This document shows, in pieces, positions 34,892 to 49,600 of a stretch of 64,000 nt of DNA. The position numbers and the translations under genes were made by a program. Each line of letters starts with the position of its first letter. Positions within the stretch are counted from its first letter, which is position 1. The notes beneath the pieces are model-generated. The model saw nothing but the letters and a program-made list of their open reading frames with translations. It had not been told where the DNA came from and searched no databases. Origin of the DNA: Brachypterus glaber (lineage: Eukaryota; Arthropoda; Insecta; Coleoptera; Kateretidae); assembly GCA_958510825.1 (NCBI GenBank), contig OY294050.1:5309340-5373339 (forward strand), in the 5' to 3' direction.

Positions 34892-35819
34892 CTAACATTA
34901 TTTATTGTTGGGCCCACACTATTTTATTTTAATTTTTAAGTTTAATCATTTACATTACAATTAAGATAAAAAATGCCTATTTTATACATAAACTTACCAA
35001 AAATTTATATTGTATATTTTGATAATTATATTATTTAAATTTTTATTAAAAATAAAATTTAATTAAAAAAAAAAACGTTTAAAAACTTTTTCTAGAAAGA
35101 TTTTTATAAATACCAAATTGGTAAATTTTGTTTTAGTGTAAATTATTTTTTGTTTGTTTAAAATGATGTTTTAAGCACAATTTTTGTAGATTTTTTTATA
35201 ATAAAATATTTTTATATTTAAAATATGTATTTTTCCAGAAGATTAATTAACCCTGGTCCACAGAAATAAAGTAGTATTCTAACAGCAGAACACTATAAAA
35301 ATTACCCCTTTTGGGTGAAAATGTATGTGGTACTATACCACTGGTATAAAGGATGAGGGGTTATTTGGTTTGAGTGTAGGCCCATGTCGGAATTTGAACA
35401 TAACCTGAAAAAACATAATTTTCGCAATGATATGTTTTTGAGGTTATGTGTAAAATGGGATATAACTTTCAAATTCCGACTTCAGATTTGGATTCAGGGG
35501 CTCAAAATACAAATACATAGGAATTGACTAGTCGAGTCCGTCAGAGATTCAACTTTTTTAATTGTGTGTGGCTGTGTTATCTCTGCAACTAATAGTCCGA
35601 TCAAAAAGTTTTTTTTTGAGGGGAATTAAATCAGTAGAAAATGTTTCTATTAAAAAAAAAACAAAGTTGACCTTGAAATGACCTTGAAAACGTAAATACC
35701 CGTAAAAAAGCCATTTTGTTAAAATAAACAACTTTTTTCTTACATTTTTTTTTCTAAAATGTATAGTATTCGAGATATTTGAAAGTTTCAGGTTAAAAAA
35801 ACACCCGGTATACTCTATG
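34892..35819. other. Intergenic, no gene seen
   Basis: AT-rich. Positions 35370-35480 contain a loose inverted repeat ('cggaatttgaacataacc' / 'ggatataactttcaaattccg'). Nothing recognisable as coding. Confidence 0.4.
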
Positions 35820-35966
35820 AGGTCCATTCAAGTATTACGTGTTGCACTTTTTGGGAATTTTTCACGCCACATGAACTTTTGTTATAATTTACAATAAAAT
35901 TAACAACGACGTAACGATGGTGCTAACCCCACCGAATTGCGTTACGTAATACTTGAACGAACCCAT
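35820..35966. mobile_element. MITE family W, second copy
   Basis: Ends 'attcaagtattacgtgttgc' and 'gcgttacgtaatacttgaac' match the element at 1850-1992. Confidence 0.65.
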
Positions 35967-36369
35967 GCAAGACTTTCCCTAAGTTTAAAAAAAATAAATT
36001 GGAAAGCAAAACATACAGATAAAATTAGTTTTATATTTTACAAATGAAATAATATACAACATGTTTAATGAATGCCGTAGAATGGGGCCAAAGGTGGGGT
36101 AAATAGACACAAAAGCTATAATTTTTAATTTAAAATACTGTAAATACTTTTCTAACTAAAATTTCCAGTAAAAATTTGTTTATACCCTTTAACATAATTT
36201 GACCCCATATTACGGTAATATTTAAAATCAATTTTAGAGCAGAACATTTATAATAAAATACAAACATATAATTATAAACAGAGCTCTGGATTTAATTTTT
36301 TTATATAAAATTGTAAAAATACAATGTAGTTAGAGCTCATACAATATCTAATGAACAATAATACCTATA

Positions 36370-36645
36370 CAGGGTGTTTACTAAGTACGGTACATAACTT
36401 CAGGGTGCAATTCCTTACCCAAAAATAAGAAAAAAAGTTTCTATAAACACTTGTCCTAAAACGGTTCGTAGGTAAAGTTTTGGGTTTTTAACACAAAGAG
36501 TTCCTAAGTTATTTAATAAAAATCGAATTTTTGGAACCCCATTTGATGGGGCGTAGCTCCCTTTCGAGTCGTTTTAGGACATATGTTTATAGGAACTTTT
36601 TGTGTAAGGAATTACACCCTGAAGTTACATACCACCCTGTATGTG
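36370..36645. mobile_element. MITE, ACAGGGTGTT ends
   Basis: 'acagggtgtttactaagtac' opens and 'cataccaccctgta' closes it. Inner arms 'ttcagggtgcaattcctta' and 'aaggaattacaccctgaa' are inverted. About 275 bp. Confidence 0.65.
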
Positions 36646-37596
36646 CAGTAACACAAGTCCACCCCACTCTATCTTATAAAAAAATAACAAAATTTAATGG
36701 CAAAGGCACTAAATTTTAATAATAATGATAAAATGTTTCTAAGATGGGGCAGGGTGGCGACATGTTAATGCGCACTCAAGTCCAAACGTTCATGAGGCTT
36801 TGTACCAGCTATAAGTAGGTAAAATATCTGTTTCATGCTTTTAATTTTAAAATATACTAACAAAAAATTAAAAGCATAACCCCCTTCAGGCTTCAGGGGG
36901 GTTAATAACTTTGAAGATAAGTTAAAGATGTATTATTTATTTTTAAACCTTTTGTTTAACGAAAGCGTACATTTTTACTTTTAGGACGTTTTATATCCAA
37001 AATCGATTACATATTTTCGTCGGTCCGTCTGTCTGTGCGGGAAATTTGTGACCACGATAACTCGAGAACGCTTTGAGATAGAGTTAAAATTTGGAAAACA
37101 GGTTTCTTATTCAAAGTTCTCAGCGAGGATTGTTTTTTGATTAAAATCGGCGTAGGGTAAAGGCGTAAAAACAATTTGTTAAAAAAAACGGGTTTACAAA
37201 ATATAAACCAAAAAATATGTATTTTTTTTTTGAAAAAAAAAAAAACTTTTGTATAAACTATTATAATAAGGGAAAGTATTATTTTTTTAGCAGCAGTATT
37301 TTTAATTTTTTGCGTGTATATTTTAATATTTTTGCAAATGGTATCAAAAACTTTGTTGACTAGTGTAATTATTTAAAATAATAACAATAGTCTACAAAAT
37401 TTTTGTTCCAAATAAATAAATTGTAGCTGTTTAGTTTAATTTATGATTACAGCTGGGATTTGTCAAGATTTTTTCCTAATGTTGCCCTGGCAGAAATTAT
37501 TTTTTTTTAAATTATTACAATTGTCTCTAAAGCTTACAAATTCGGTACATATGGTACTTTACAGTCGTAGTAATTCGTTTAAAAGTTATTCTGCCC
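36646..37596. other. Intergenic, core fragment and hairpin
   Basis: Holds a family core at 37015-37110 ('cacgataactcgagaacgct') and a short hairpin near 36882-36905 (ccccttcaggcttcaggggg). No gene seen. Confidence 0.4.
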
Positions 37597-38100
37597 TGCT
37601 CAGACAAGTTGTACTATCTGCAAAAATTCTCTTTTTGGGATAAGCAAACCATTGTATTGCTTTACACTAGCCCCATGTGCATACTAAAAAGAAATGTCCT
37701 ATCTAAAACCCAAATCCTAAAAATTAGCCTAAGATATTTGTCCTATGTGGAAAATTTCAATGTTTTCTAAATAAAATTGTCCCAACTAGTCTTTACTAGA
37801 CGAATAAGTCAGGACTAGGACTAACTTTACAGATCTTAGTAATTTTATTGGACTTTTTAGATTATTTTGTCCTAACTTTCTCAGATAGAACAAATGCATT
37901 TAGTATTACAAGTTATTTTTCTGACAAAAAATATATATATTTTTTTAAATTCCAAACGTATTTTTGATTTAAAATAAAACAGAACCCAAAGCCATATTTA
38001 TTTAAACATGTTTTCAAAAAGTGCAAACAAAAACAATAAAACTGGCCATATTTCAAAACATCTAATTTGCGGACAACTTGTCTTAGCAGGGCAGTATTAT
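37597..38100. mobile_element. Putative TIR element, about 505 bp
   Basis: 'ctgccctgctcagacaagtt' near 37599 is inverted as 'aacttgtcttagcagggcag' near 38075-38094. The interior has repeated 'gtcctat' words and no ORF. Confidence 0.55.
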
Positions 38101-38893
38101 GTAATATGAAAATATGAGTTTTAATTTTGTTTGCTTTGTAAGCTTAAACAAAAAAAATGTTTTTTTATTGTTTAGTTTTTTTTTACAATCAAAGGTTAAT
38201 TGTAAAAAATGTTAAAAAATATGTTGAGCTGTTATGCAACAATCTGAAATACCTTGTACCCCTAATTCAAAAATGTTTTGATTCATTTTTTTTATTATTT
38301 TTTCATATTACTATTTTTTATTATCTTTTTTATTGCATTGTCACTTTAGGCTTATATGTAATGGATTTTTTTTTAAAACAAATCTGAATTTAGCTTGAAA
38401 ACTGACGTTATTCTAGTACTTTTTCTAAAAATTATTACGTAAAAAAAATATTATTTTGCCACTGTGCATAAAGCAGATATTTCTCCCACTATAATACACT
38501 TTAGGCAGTATAAAAATATATAAATCGGTTTCAAATAAAATAAAAATTATGGACAAAAATATAAATTAAAAAAAAAAGAAATATACAATCTTACCAATTT
38601 ATTAAAATTTTAACAAATTTAAATATGAGTAAAATTAAATAAAAATTAACACTAAATTATTAACTATTTTATATACTTTTATACAAACCACTGAAGAAGA
38701 GAAAGAAAATAGGTATCTATAATGTCCATTTATAATTTTAGAACTATATAAATATTACGTAATTCACTTAACATCAAAAAAGTTCAGTATGTAATACTTA
38801 AACTGGCCCTTATTTCAGAAACTTATGCTTTACATAAATATTAAATGGTATTTAGATGATATCAAGGGTTCTTTTGAATAAAATCAATATATA

Positions 38894-39682
38894 CTGGGTG
38901 AGTTTTATTTATGGCAAAATTAAGAGTAATCTTCTTTCGAAACTTGGGTGATTTATATAATTTTACATTGGCTATAAAATGGCGGATTTAATTTTTTTGT
39001 TTCACTTCCGGTTTCGGCGGAAGTGACATCAATAAGTTTTTTTTTAATGGAACACCCTGTAATTTTTTACACTTTTGAATTTAGCCGATAATTCTATGTA
39101 TAAAAACCTGATTTCTTTTTTTACTTTTCTTTTTCGTTTTTATTTTTATCGTATAAAAACTAGATACACATAATTTACCTTATTTTTACTTAAGCTTAAA
39201 TAAATATAAAACTAATATTAAAATAAAACTTTGATCCTTAATTCGCTTAAAGCTAAAAAACGTTTTTTTGCCCTGAACTCCTATTTTTTTCATGGCCCTG
39301 CAAACTTTATTTGTAGAGTATTTTTCCGTTATTTTTCTTATACCAAAATGATTTACTTTGAAGATTAAGTAAGTAAAAAGAAGGTAAATTATGTGTATCT
39401 CGTTTACGATAAAAAAGAAAATGAAAAAAAAAAAGTAAAAAAAAAAACAATCAGTTTTTTATACATAGAATTTTTGGCTGAATTCAAAAATCTAGAAAAA
39501 TACATATTTATACCACTTCCGGCGAAACCGGAAGTGAAACAAAAAAATTCAATTCGCCATTTTTTAGCCAATGTAAAATAATTTTAAAATTTTAAATTAT
39601 ATAAATCACCAAAGTTTCGTTTTTATCAAAAGAAGGTTATTCTTAATTTTGGGGGTGCCATAAATAAAACTCACCCGGTATG
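38894..39682. mobile_element. Two inverted Q elements forming a long palindrome
   Basis: A reversed family Q copy (38894-39061) and a forward copy (39490-39682) face each other. Flanking sequence inside is also inverted ('tagatacacataatttacct' near 39163 against 'aggtaaattatgtgtatct' near 39380). The arms are roughly 300 bp, so the whole could be one foldback unit of about 790 bp. Confidence 0.65.
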
Positions 39683-40562
39683 ACTCACATATTTCGCATT
39701 TGCAGGCCAAATTTTAATACAAAAAATCTCAGTTGTAATTAAAGATATTTATATTTTGTATTGTACAGTTAAAGACTTGCTTAAGTGGCTAACGTCGTCT
39801 TTTTTTTTAATTTTTTGCTTAGTTTTTTATGATTGAAATTACGTAAAATTTCCTATTTCCTAATATTTAAAGTCAATTATAACAAAAAAAATCAAAAAAG
39901 GGCGACGTTAGTCACGCAATCAACTAATCAACAATAAAAACCCCATATTGATATCTTTTTTAAAAGTCCAAACGAGAATTTTCGGATCAAAAAGTCCTAC
40001 AAATGCCAAAAATAGTTATTTGAGCTCCTAGTAGAGGTAAGTGAACTTTTCTATGTGAGGTCGTATTTTGTGGACCGAAGCGGAGCTGAGGTCCATAAAC
40101 ACGACCGAAGACAGAAAAAAACTTACCTACGAGTAGCGCATTACGTTTTTCTCACTACCAAGGAGGTAAAATCTTATTTTATTAATAATATTTTTGACAT
40201 TTATATGTGTGACAATTCAAGAAATAATTTTTGTATGGAATTACTCTATAAAATTAGAAATGGTAGTGTTGTGTCTAGATGTCCCCCTGCGGTAAATGTA
40301 AGCACACTTAGTGTCCTTGTGCGTTAAATCGTTTTTTCTGTCTTTAGTTACGGTTTTGTTTGTATTGATTTTATCTATCACTAAGTGTACTCGATATAGT
40401 ACTTTCCATTACTGTCGACTTTTTGATTAAGTAATGTCAACTTACCTAGTTGGTAGTGAGAAAATGCATTTTAATCAATCGCAACCGGTTCTCACACATA
40501 TTTATTTTATTTTTTTTGTTCCATTAATGCATTATGGACAAGAAAAACTTTGTTGAGTTTTT
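39683..40562. other. Intergenic downstream of IntS6
   Basis: Includes a hairpin at 40035-40140 ('ttgtggaccgaagcggagct...ggtccataa') with GC-rich centre. No gene. Confidence 0.4.
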
Positions 40563-40568
40563 TTTATT
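40563..40568 (-). terminator. Candidate IntS6 polyadenylation signal
   Basis: AATAAA on the minus strand (TTTATT on the plus), 102 bp past the IntS6 stop codon. Confidence 0.45.
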
Positions 40569-40669
40569 CCAAATGACCCTTAAAATTCGTATATTCGCCG
40601 AGTTTATAGACACACTTATTTTCTCTCCGCCTTCTTCGCATTACTTAATTCAACAATAATAAACAAATC

Positions 40670-43600
40670 TCATTTACTCCCGAGGGACCGTAAAGTCTGT
40701 ATTTGATCCTCTAACAATTTCGCTAAGTATTGCCGTTTAAACCGCAAAGATTCTTTAACAACTAGTTTCAAAATGTCTATTTTTATTTCACTATCACCGC
40801 GCAACAATTTTATACTTTCGAAAAGTTCGTCGAAATTTTTACCTGGCTTCCGAACCAGCCTGTTCATTTGTTTCCTAATTTTGAAATTTTCTGCTACTAT
40901 GTCTTCGTCTTCCGTTTCCTCCTTCTCCTCTTCTTCCTACATAAAAATTATTCAAATCTTTATTTGTTTTATGTTTTTTAATTATTTTTGGTTAACACAA
41001 AAAAAAATGTTTATACAGGTTAAAACAACAGAAAAAAAAGTAGATACCTCTTATGGGCAAAATGCGTGTGATTATGAGCTTATAAAAGTCGCAAAATAGA
41101 AAAAAGTTATAAGGTTTACATAGACAGACGGACTTTTTTTAACACCAATGTTTGAACATTTTCTTAGGGACAATAATTTTAAGGGGTGATTGTAATCCTA
41201 AACATACATCCAAAAACGAGTCGTAAGGATACGAGGCCTCTTTAAAGATACGAGGCCTTTTAAAAGCGGCTAAAAAAAAATCTGTTTTTATTTAATAACC
41301 AAGAAATATTTTAAGCTAGAGTAGAAACTCCATAAGTCGATATTCAAGGGACTTTTTCGAGTTAAAGAAAAAACATCCCGCAAAGCTTTGGCTCAACGAA
41401 ATTTGACGATTCTGAGCGATTGTGACGAAAAACTTTATTTTATGCTGCCCGAAAATTCGAGTTATGGAGAGTACTGTGTTATAAAAAAATTGAGTTAGAG
41501 AGGTGGAAATACATTGTTACAATAGAAGATGTGCGGGGAATATCAGCGAGCTTCGACTTATGGAACATTTCGAGTTGTGGAGGTTCGAGTTATGAAGTTT
41601 CTACTGTATTTTAAAAACACTGTATTATAACTATTATTACTAATACTTACCGCTTCACTCTTTGCTATGTCATCCTTAACAGCAACATGATTATGATGAT
41701 TATTGGTATTCACGTGATTATTAGTCTGTATAGTCTCTCGCAAAATGGCCGAAATTTCTTTACTGTCTCTCTCGTTTTTGTCGTTGAGAATTAATGGACT
41801 ATAGTAAAAGTCACTTAACGAATCGACCAACGAACCGCTCAAGCTCAAAGCGTTATTTGAGTTATTTTCACTCGCTGAACTAGAATAGTTGTATAAATTG
41901 TTGCCTATGTTGTTCCGCACCGGATGGGTTAGTTCGTTTACGCTGTAGGAGGGGAGTTCCAGGGTGGGGGGCGACGGGGACCTCGATCGCTCGCTTGAGG
42001 AGGGACTCGAGGGGTTGTCCAGGCCGTTCACTATCAGCGTGGGCCGTTCTTCGAACGAGGGAATTTCTTTTTCTATCGAGTTTATCCTAGAAAAAACAAG
42101 CCGTGAAGATATGTAATGCTACGCATTTCATTATATACTATTCACAGTAAATGGTATATCGCATTTTCCCAAATAATTAAAAAAAGATAAATAAAAAAAA
42201 AACTTTTTTTTTTTAATTTTATTTTTGCGAAAACGAAAAAAAAAACTTTTTTTTTTTAGTTTAGCCCCCCATAACTTTTTTGTTCTTGGGGGCACTACTT
42301 TTAAAGTTTCTCGGATAATTTAATCCGTCAGATTGGATCCGCCATTTTGAATTTTGAAAAACTGGCACTAGATTCGTAATCAGCGGCCCCAAAAACCGAT
42401 GAGTAACAAGTTTCAAGCAAATCCGAGCAACTTTAAAAAATCTAATCCGCCATATTGGATCCGCCATTACGAATTTTGGAAAACAGGCACTAGATTCGTA
42501 ATCAGCGGCCCCAAAAACCGCTGAGTAACAAGTTTCAAGCAAATCCGAGCAACTTTAAAAAATCTAATCCGCCATATTGGATCCGCCATTTTGAATTTTG
42601 AAAAACTGGCACTAGATTCGTAATGAGCGGCCCCAAAAACCGCTGAGTAACAAGTTTCAAGCAAATCCGAGCAATTTTAATAAATCTAATCCACCATATT
42701 GGATCCGCCATTTTGAATTTTGGAAAACAGGCACTAGATTCGTAATCAGCGGCCCCAAAAACCGCTGAGTAACAAGTTTCAAGCAAATCCGAGCAACTTT
42801 AAAAAATCTAATCCACCATATTGGATCCGCCATTTTGAATTTTGGAAAACAGGCACTAGATTCGTAATCAGCGGCCCCAAAAACCGCTGAGTAACAAGTT
42901 TCAAGCAAATCCGAGCAACTTTAATAAATCTAATCCACCATATTGGATCCGCCATTTTGAATTTTGGAAAACAGGCACTAGATTCGTAATCAGCGGCCCC
43001 AAAAACCGCTGAGTAACAAGTTTCAAGCAAATCCGAGCAACTTTAAAAAATTTAATCCGCCATATTGGATGCGCCATTTTGAATTTTGGAAAACAGGCAC
43101 TAGATTCGTAATCAGCGGCCCCAAAAACCGCTGAGTAACAAGTTTGAAGCAAATATGAGCAACTTTAAAAAATTTAATCCGCCATATTGGATCCGCCATT
43201 TTGAATTTTGGAAAACAGGCACTAGATTCGTAATCAGCGGCCCCAAAAACCGCTGAGTAACAAGTTTCAAGCAAATCCGAGCAACTTTAAAAAATCTAAT
43301 CCACCAAATTGGATCCTCCATTTTGAATTTTGGAAAACAGGCACTAGATTCGTAATCAGCGGCCCCAAAAACCGCTGAGTAACAAGTTTCAAGCAAATCC
43401 GAGCAAATTTAAAAAATCTAATCCGCCATATTGGATCCGCCATTTTAAACGCACACTTTTAAATTCTGACCTCGGATTCAGATACAGCGACCCAAAAACA
43501 TACAATCTGATAATATCAGGCTTTTTCAAAAACAAAAATTTTCAGCACATTTTTGGCAAACTTTATTTTCACTGCACTGTGAAGGGGTTAAGTAAATGGA

Positions 43601-46600
43601 ACCCATTTTCTTCCGACTTATGGTAACATTTAAAAATCATTTTCTTCGAAAATGTGCGCTGTGGTAATTCGTGACATCTGATGCCAAAACATAACAAATA
43701 ACAATAACAGATTTTTTTTTGTCTCCACTCTTTTTCTTGACAGAAAACATCACATAAAGGCACTCTAGAATCATTCCAGTGCAATGGGTACTTACCATGG
43801 TATTGGGGAAGGTAGTGGACTTTGTGGTTCTGGACTATTACTGTCCATACTGGGCCTTTTAAACCTAAAGTTTTTGGGCAAGGGCCCGGGTTTCCGCTTG
43901 AAAGGTAGCCTGATGGTTTCCTGAAGTCCGTTGTTGATGATGGGCCTCTTGTTGTTTTTGTTGTTACTTCCTGGTGATCCCACTAGGTCTATGTCGGCTT
44001 CGTCAACCTGGAAGAACGAAATATTAAGCCTTGCTAACTTAATAATAATAATAATAATAAATTTTATTGCTTCAAAATGTTACATATACATATGTTATTC
44101 ACATAATCACATAACAGACAAAACAAATAGTCACATCTAAAAAAAAGATAAAATACATATCTACAAGTTTGGTAATGTGTTTAAGTTAAAGTTAAAAAAT
44201 TCATCTAAGGTATATGGTTCACAGCACAATAAATAATTAAAAATAAGTTTTTTATATACACTAAATCTATTTTCATTTCTAATGTTCTCAGGTAGTTTAT
44301 TAAAAAATCTAATAGAAGAATAAAACCACCCATTTTCAAAACTCACTAGTCGGTGGAGGAAAATTAAAATTTTGAGTACCTGTCCTATTGGTCGCTTTTA
44401 GGTGATCAAAATCTCCAATGTTCTTGAACATAAAAACTAAGACCTCAAATATATAAAGACCAGCAACTGTTAACAACACACTCTGTCTAAACTTGCCCCT
44501 GCAGCTTTCATTAAATCCTAAATTTTACATAGTTCTTAAAGTGACTAAGACCTAGATCTAGTGTCCCTAGTTATAAATGGTGCAAAAAAAGCCAAAAATA
44601 TATCCGACGATATTTCTTACCATCATTCTCTTGTCTATTTTGAATGGGTTTCCGAACATGTGCTGCCTAACCGGCGCGGATTCGATCTCCCTGAGTTGTG
44701 GCGTCTGTTTTTTGAGATAATCCTGATAGTTGCCCATTTGAGATATTGGCAGGGAATGTGCGGCATCTTGGTCCAGGGATATCCAATCGGGTTGCAGGAA
44801 GTTGTTCCGCATTCTTACCACCTTGAAAAAAAAAATAATCCGTGTAGATATGTAATGCAACGCATTTCATTATATACTATTCACAGTGGATGGGATATTG
44901 CATTTTCCCAAATAACGCAACTTAAAAAAAAAGTTTTACTTTCCCCAATGAAAGTCTAGCATTAGTAAACAAATTTCGAAATAGTTATTTATGGTACTAG
45001 TGGGTAAAGTAAGATATTGTCCATGAGAAAATTAACCTGCGAGGCGTCAGCCAAGCAGGTTAATTTTCGAGAGGGCAATATCGGTTTACCCATGAGTGCC
45101 ATACAAGGTTTTATCCAATAAATAGCTTAGGAATTCATATTTTTATTAAAAATTTTAATGACATTTACAAGAAAATAATTTGACAAGTGACAGTTGAGTG
45201 GGTAAAATAAATAATTATCCACTCAATAAAGTAAAAGCCACGCGGGGGTTATTATTGAGTTTATCTATTTAAAATAAAGCTGGTAATTGTCTTATTATCT
45301 GTATGTATTGGATAAAATATTTATTGCTTGTTTCTCGACGTTTTATTTATGATTTACGCCAAAAAATAAAATCTGTCTGTCAGTCTATGTGTCCGGAAAA
45401 TTTGTGACCACGATAACTCAAGAACGCTTCGGGCTAAAGACTTCAAAATTGAAACATAGGTTGATTATCCAAAATTCTAGGATTGTTTTTGGTAAAAAAT
45501 CGGGTTGGTGTAAGGGGGTAAAAACAATTTTATTATTTTTTTTTTCGTTTGGTTTGGATGTTCTTTTTTTATTTGAAAGAACCTAGACCTATAGGGGAAA
45601 GTATTATTTTGTTGGCGGCAGTTTCTTGTTTTTTATGGAACACATGTTGTCGGCTGAGGTAAATTTACATTAATCTATTTTTTTTTCAAAATCTGTATTT
45701 TTACAGAATCGGATAAAAAAATCTTACTCTACGTTTCTGTTTAAAATTAAACTAAACATTTTAGAAAAATAATAGGTCAAATTTTCTTACTGATTACTGA
45801 TCAGCATAAAAATGCGCAACTTTTTTCTAATTTAACCGATCTTTTATCTCTTATAATAACCGAGATATTCATGCTTGAGGTCGAAAAATGGACACCCTGT
45901 ATAGTATAAAAAAATCCACAATTACCTGGTGCATCAGCCTATTTCGAGGAATATCAAAGGGATTTTTAAAGCTGACGTTCACCCTCTCCTTGTCCAGCGT
46001 GCAGATGAAGGTCGTCTGGTCGGCCGGCTGGTCTTTCGCGCTGTTGAACTTCTCCGACAGCACGGGATGGCTTATCAGCTCTTTTCTTAAGGATACTTTC
46101 GGCAGCACGCGAATTTGCTCGGGGTTGTTGAAGTTGGTTTTCAAGCCATTTGCCTGAAAGAGGATACTATGAAATTTCAAACCTAAAATGCGTCGTTGAC
46201 GCACGGCCGTAACTAGGGGGGAGGGGCAAAGGGCTAAGCCCCCCTGGCCTTGGGTTGAGCCCCCTGGCGTTTTCGTTTAGAATTTTGGAAATTTCACAAA
46301 CCATTTGTTCGAAAAATTTCATTTTTTTTGCGTATTTTTGCGTTTTATGGCATTTTCTGTCGATATAAAATAATTTAGAGTAAAAAATTGTCGATCGTTC
46401 TGAACATATGAGCAAGTTGTTAAAGTTGCATCTAAATAAAAATTTTAAGATAATAAAAAAATATAAGTTCCACCCTAATGCGTCAACCTTGATAAATCAA
46501 TTCAAGTTTACCTTGGTCTCTTTTGTTTCTTTTCTTACATATAACAATATAATGGAAAAACGTACATCTAGTGCAAAAAAAAATAATCCATCTAAAAAAT

Positions 46601-49600
46601 TGCCATTTTTTAAATTTAAATATTTCGAAAACTGGCTGGATTTGACTGATTCGTTTTTTTTTTGTTTCATACCTTAAACTTTCTCTACTTTTGTTTTTAT
46701 TGATGATGATGATATGATTAAAAATAGTAATTATATACCAAGGTAGAGAAGACATTTTTTATAGCCGAGCGTATTAAATCCCGAGCTACGTAGCAGCGAG
46801 GGATTTGAGAGTGCGAGGCTATAATAGTCTTCTTTACTGTGGTTTATATATTACTTTTTTCACTACTAGCACTATTTAACTATTTTTATTCAAATAATAA
46901 AATAAATTATTGACAGAAATTATATTTCTTGAAATTTTCATAAAAATTAAGTAGCCTTAATCAATTTGCTCAAATAAATACTTTGAATTGACGTTTAAAA
47001 ATTTAGTTTTTTAAAAACAAATTCATATTATTTAGCTAATTATTTATTGTATTAATTGGTAATAATTATAATTAATTATATTTAATAAATAAAAAGTTAT
47101 TTAAAGCTATTTTGTTGGGTTTAATTAGTAAAAATTGCACAAAGAACTGAAACATCTAAATTGAAAGAAATCAATTGTTTATAAAATTTACTCCTACTAG
47201 GAGAGAAAAAATTATTATTGCTATAGGTGAAGAAAATTGATTTCAAAATCTGATAACATACAAGGCTTTTCCAAAATTTTGAAAATTTTCAAAATGGGAG
47301 ACAATACTCACGTTACTTTGCCGCTGTATGATCTCGCTGCAAAGTTTGTCGTACTCGACTTTGGCCTGGTTTTTCAGTCTTTTCAAATAGCTCGACACGG
47401 AATAGCTGAGGCAGTTTTCGGTGTTCTCCGGCATGAGGGCCGTGGCTAACGGCACGGGGGTTCCCATCCGGGTAAGCGCCGTGCGCAGGGGCCGCGCGTA
47501 GTACGCGGGCAGTGTGCGCGTGTACGTTTGGAACTGGTTCCGCCATTCTTGGGTAGGTTTCCACCTGTGTACCTGGAAAACGAGGAAAAATTAAGATACC
47601 GGGTGATTTTCAATCCATCTAAAAAGGGATAGTTTTTAGTCCGATCAAAGCAAATTTTTTGAAGCTTATATTTCAGTCAAAACGAACTAATAACTCTTCT
47701 CTCTAGAATAGGCATTTCATTTGTAAAAACTGACAAAAACGTAGCCAACATATACATTTGTCTGTCTTACTCGCACAGCTTTGTTCTAACAGAGACAACA
47801 ATACCAGTTACTGGTAACTGTTATTGTTCAGGCCTGAATATACCTACTATTTGTTTACAAACAAACAGATTGGCGATACTTTATTTTAACGGTATGCGTA
47901 TTCTAGAGAGAAGAGTTATTAGTTCGTTGATTTCTTAACAAGGGCTACAAAATGGCGTACAAAATTATTTTTTTGCACTTTGAAAGAGCCCGTCTGGCTG
48001 TCCGATGTTACTTTTTATTGTTCCCAAGAAAAATTATCTAGGGCATTTTTTGGCGATTTTGAAAAATTCTAAACTCCTGCCTTTCGTTTTTATCATACAT
48101 TTAAGGGTATTACGCGTCTTAAAAGGCCTTACCTTAAATAATTCATCTAAAAGTGGCAGTAAAACGGGGTAATTGTAAGGCATTACAAATAAGTTAACAC
48201 AGCTAAGATTTGTGGAAGCTTTGAGGTAACCAAACGGGTGTCCAACTTCCGAATTTTTAGAACTATTTGCTACAAAAACCTGAAAAAAAAAATAATCAGT
48301 TAAAAACTTTTTCTAATAAAAAGTCAAATACTGTAAAAAAAGTATTACATGACTAGGGATGAAAGTAGAGATTTTGTAGCAAGTGAGAATTGGGGTTTAC
48401 TCTAGAGTAATGTACACTTTTTTTTCAAAGAAAGTCAAATACATATTTGCGAAAGTAAAATAGTAGAGAATCCCTTTTTTTTATATCCCAGAATGCGTAA
48501 CATCGAGGAATATAAGAGTGCTACTAGTCTTCTCTACCGTGGTTATATATTTTTTTCACTACTAGAACAGATATTATTATAATTTAAGTATCAATAATAA
48601 AGTAAAATGTTTTTTTCACCACCAGCCTAAAAGCACATCTTTATTACTGTTCTTTTCATTGGTAGAAATATTATTTCTCTACCTATGACGTCAGAGGTTC
48701 TAAAAATAATGAAATTGCACCATGGTTAATAATGAATTTTTATTCAGCTGTTTTGGCATGACGTTTCACTTTCCATTAAATCACGTTGCTATTTACAAGT
48801 GTCTTTAGGCACCAAATTTATTTATTGCATGATAAATTAAAAAATATTAACTAAATTAGTACCTATAAAATATGTTTTACAAAAAACATTTCAAAAAGTG
48901 AAAATCATTGGTGCATCATATTCAACCATATATTACCGTAAGGATCATAGATTACTAGAGGTACAACCCCCATATATCGATTTTTGAGGCAATAGATTCT
49001 CCCTCACAGTTTTCGCCTGTCCCCTTATATCTGGGGGAGTACCAGAATCATCACTTTGCATTTCACTTTCCATTTTTATATATTTTATCACACTTAACAC
49101 GGAAACACTTTCTAACTTAATAATTTTAGCGGATCACCAGAAAATTTCTACCAGAAATGTCAGTTATTCATTTGTTTTTTAATGGCCGCGAACGGCCAGC
49201 GTGATATTTTAAATTTATAAGCTTTTTCATTAAATTTTAGTAAAATAAATAAATAAATAGCTAATTAATTGTACTGGTAGTGAAAAAAATACTATATTTT
49301 CCACGTGAGTGAAGATTTAACATTAAATAATGTACTATTTTGGATCTTAACCGCGAAAAAACAAGTAGCCTTTGAAATCGCCATTTTTAAAAACAAATAA
49401 ATGTATTCACTAAAACTTGACAGTTCTAGAAGATGGCGTTTTTTATATTTTTAAAATGTGTGAAACTATTTGGTTAAGTTGTTTATTTACTAAATATTTT
49501 TTTATATTCTATTATAGTTTAATTTATATTAAATTTTGCCATTTTCATTATCCAATGGCAAAATATTGTTAAATTTTGTCCAACAGAAATTATTAAGCAA

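Noticed and set aside
42261..43396. Series of overlapping 83-94-codon minus-strand frames with repeated protein sequence
   Set aside because: They recur every 122 bp and are generated by the 122-bp satellite read in shifting phase inside an IntS6 intron. There is no start context and no family.
46408..46677. 89-codon plus-strand frame with Lys-rich product
   Set aside because: Lies in IntS6 intron 10 in AT-rich repeat-bearing DNA, with no recognisable domain.
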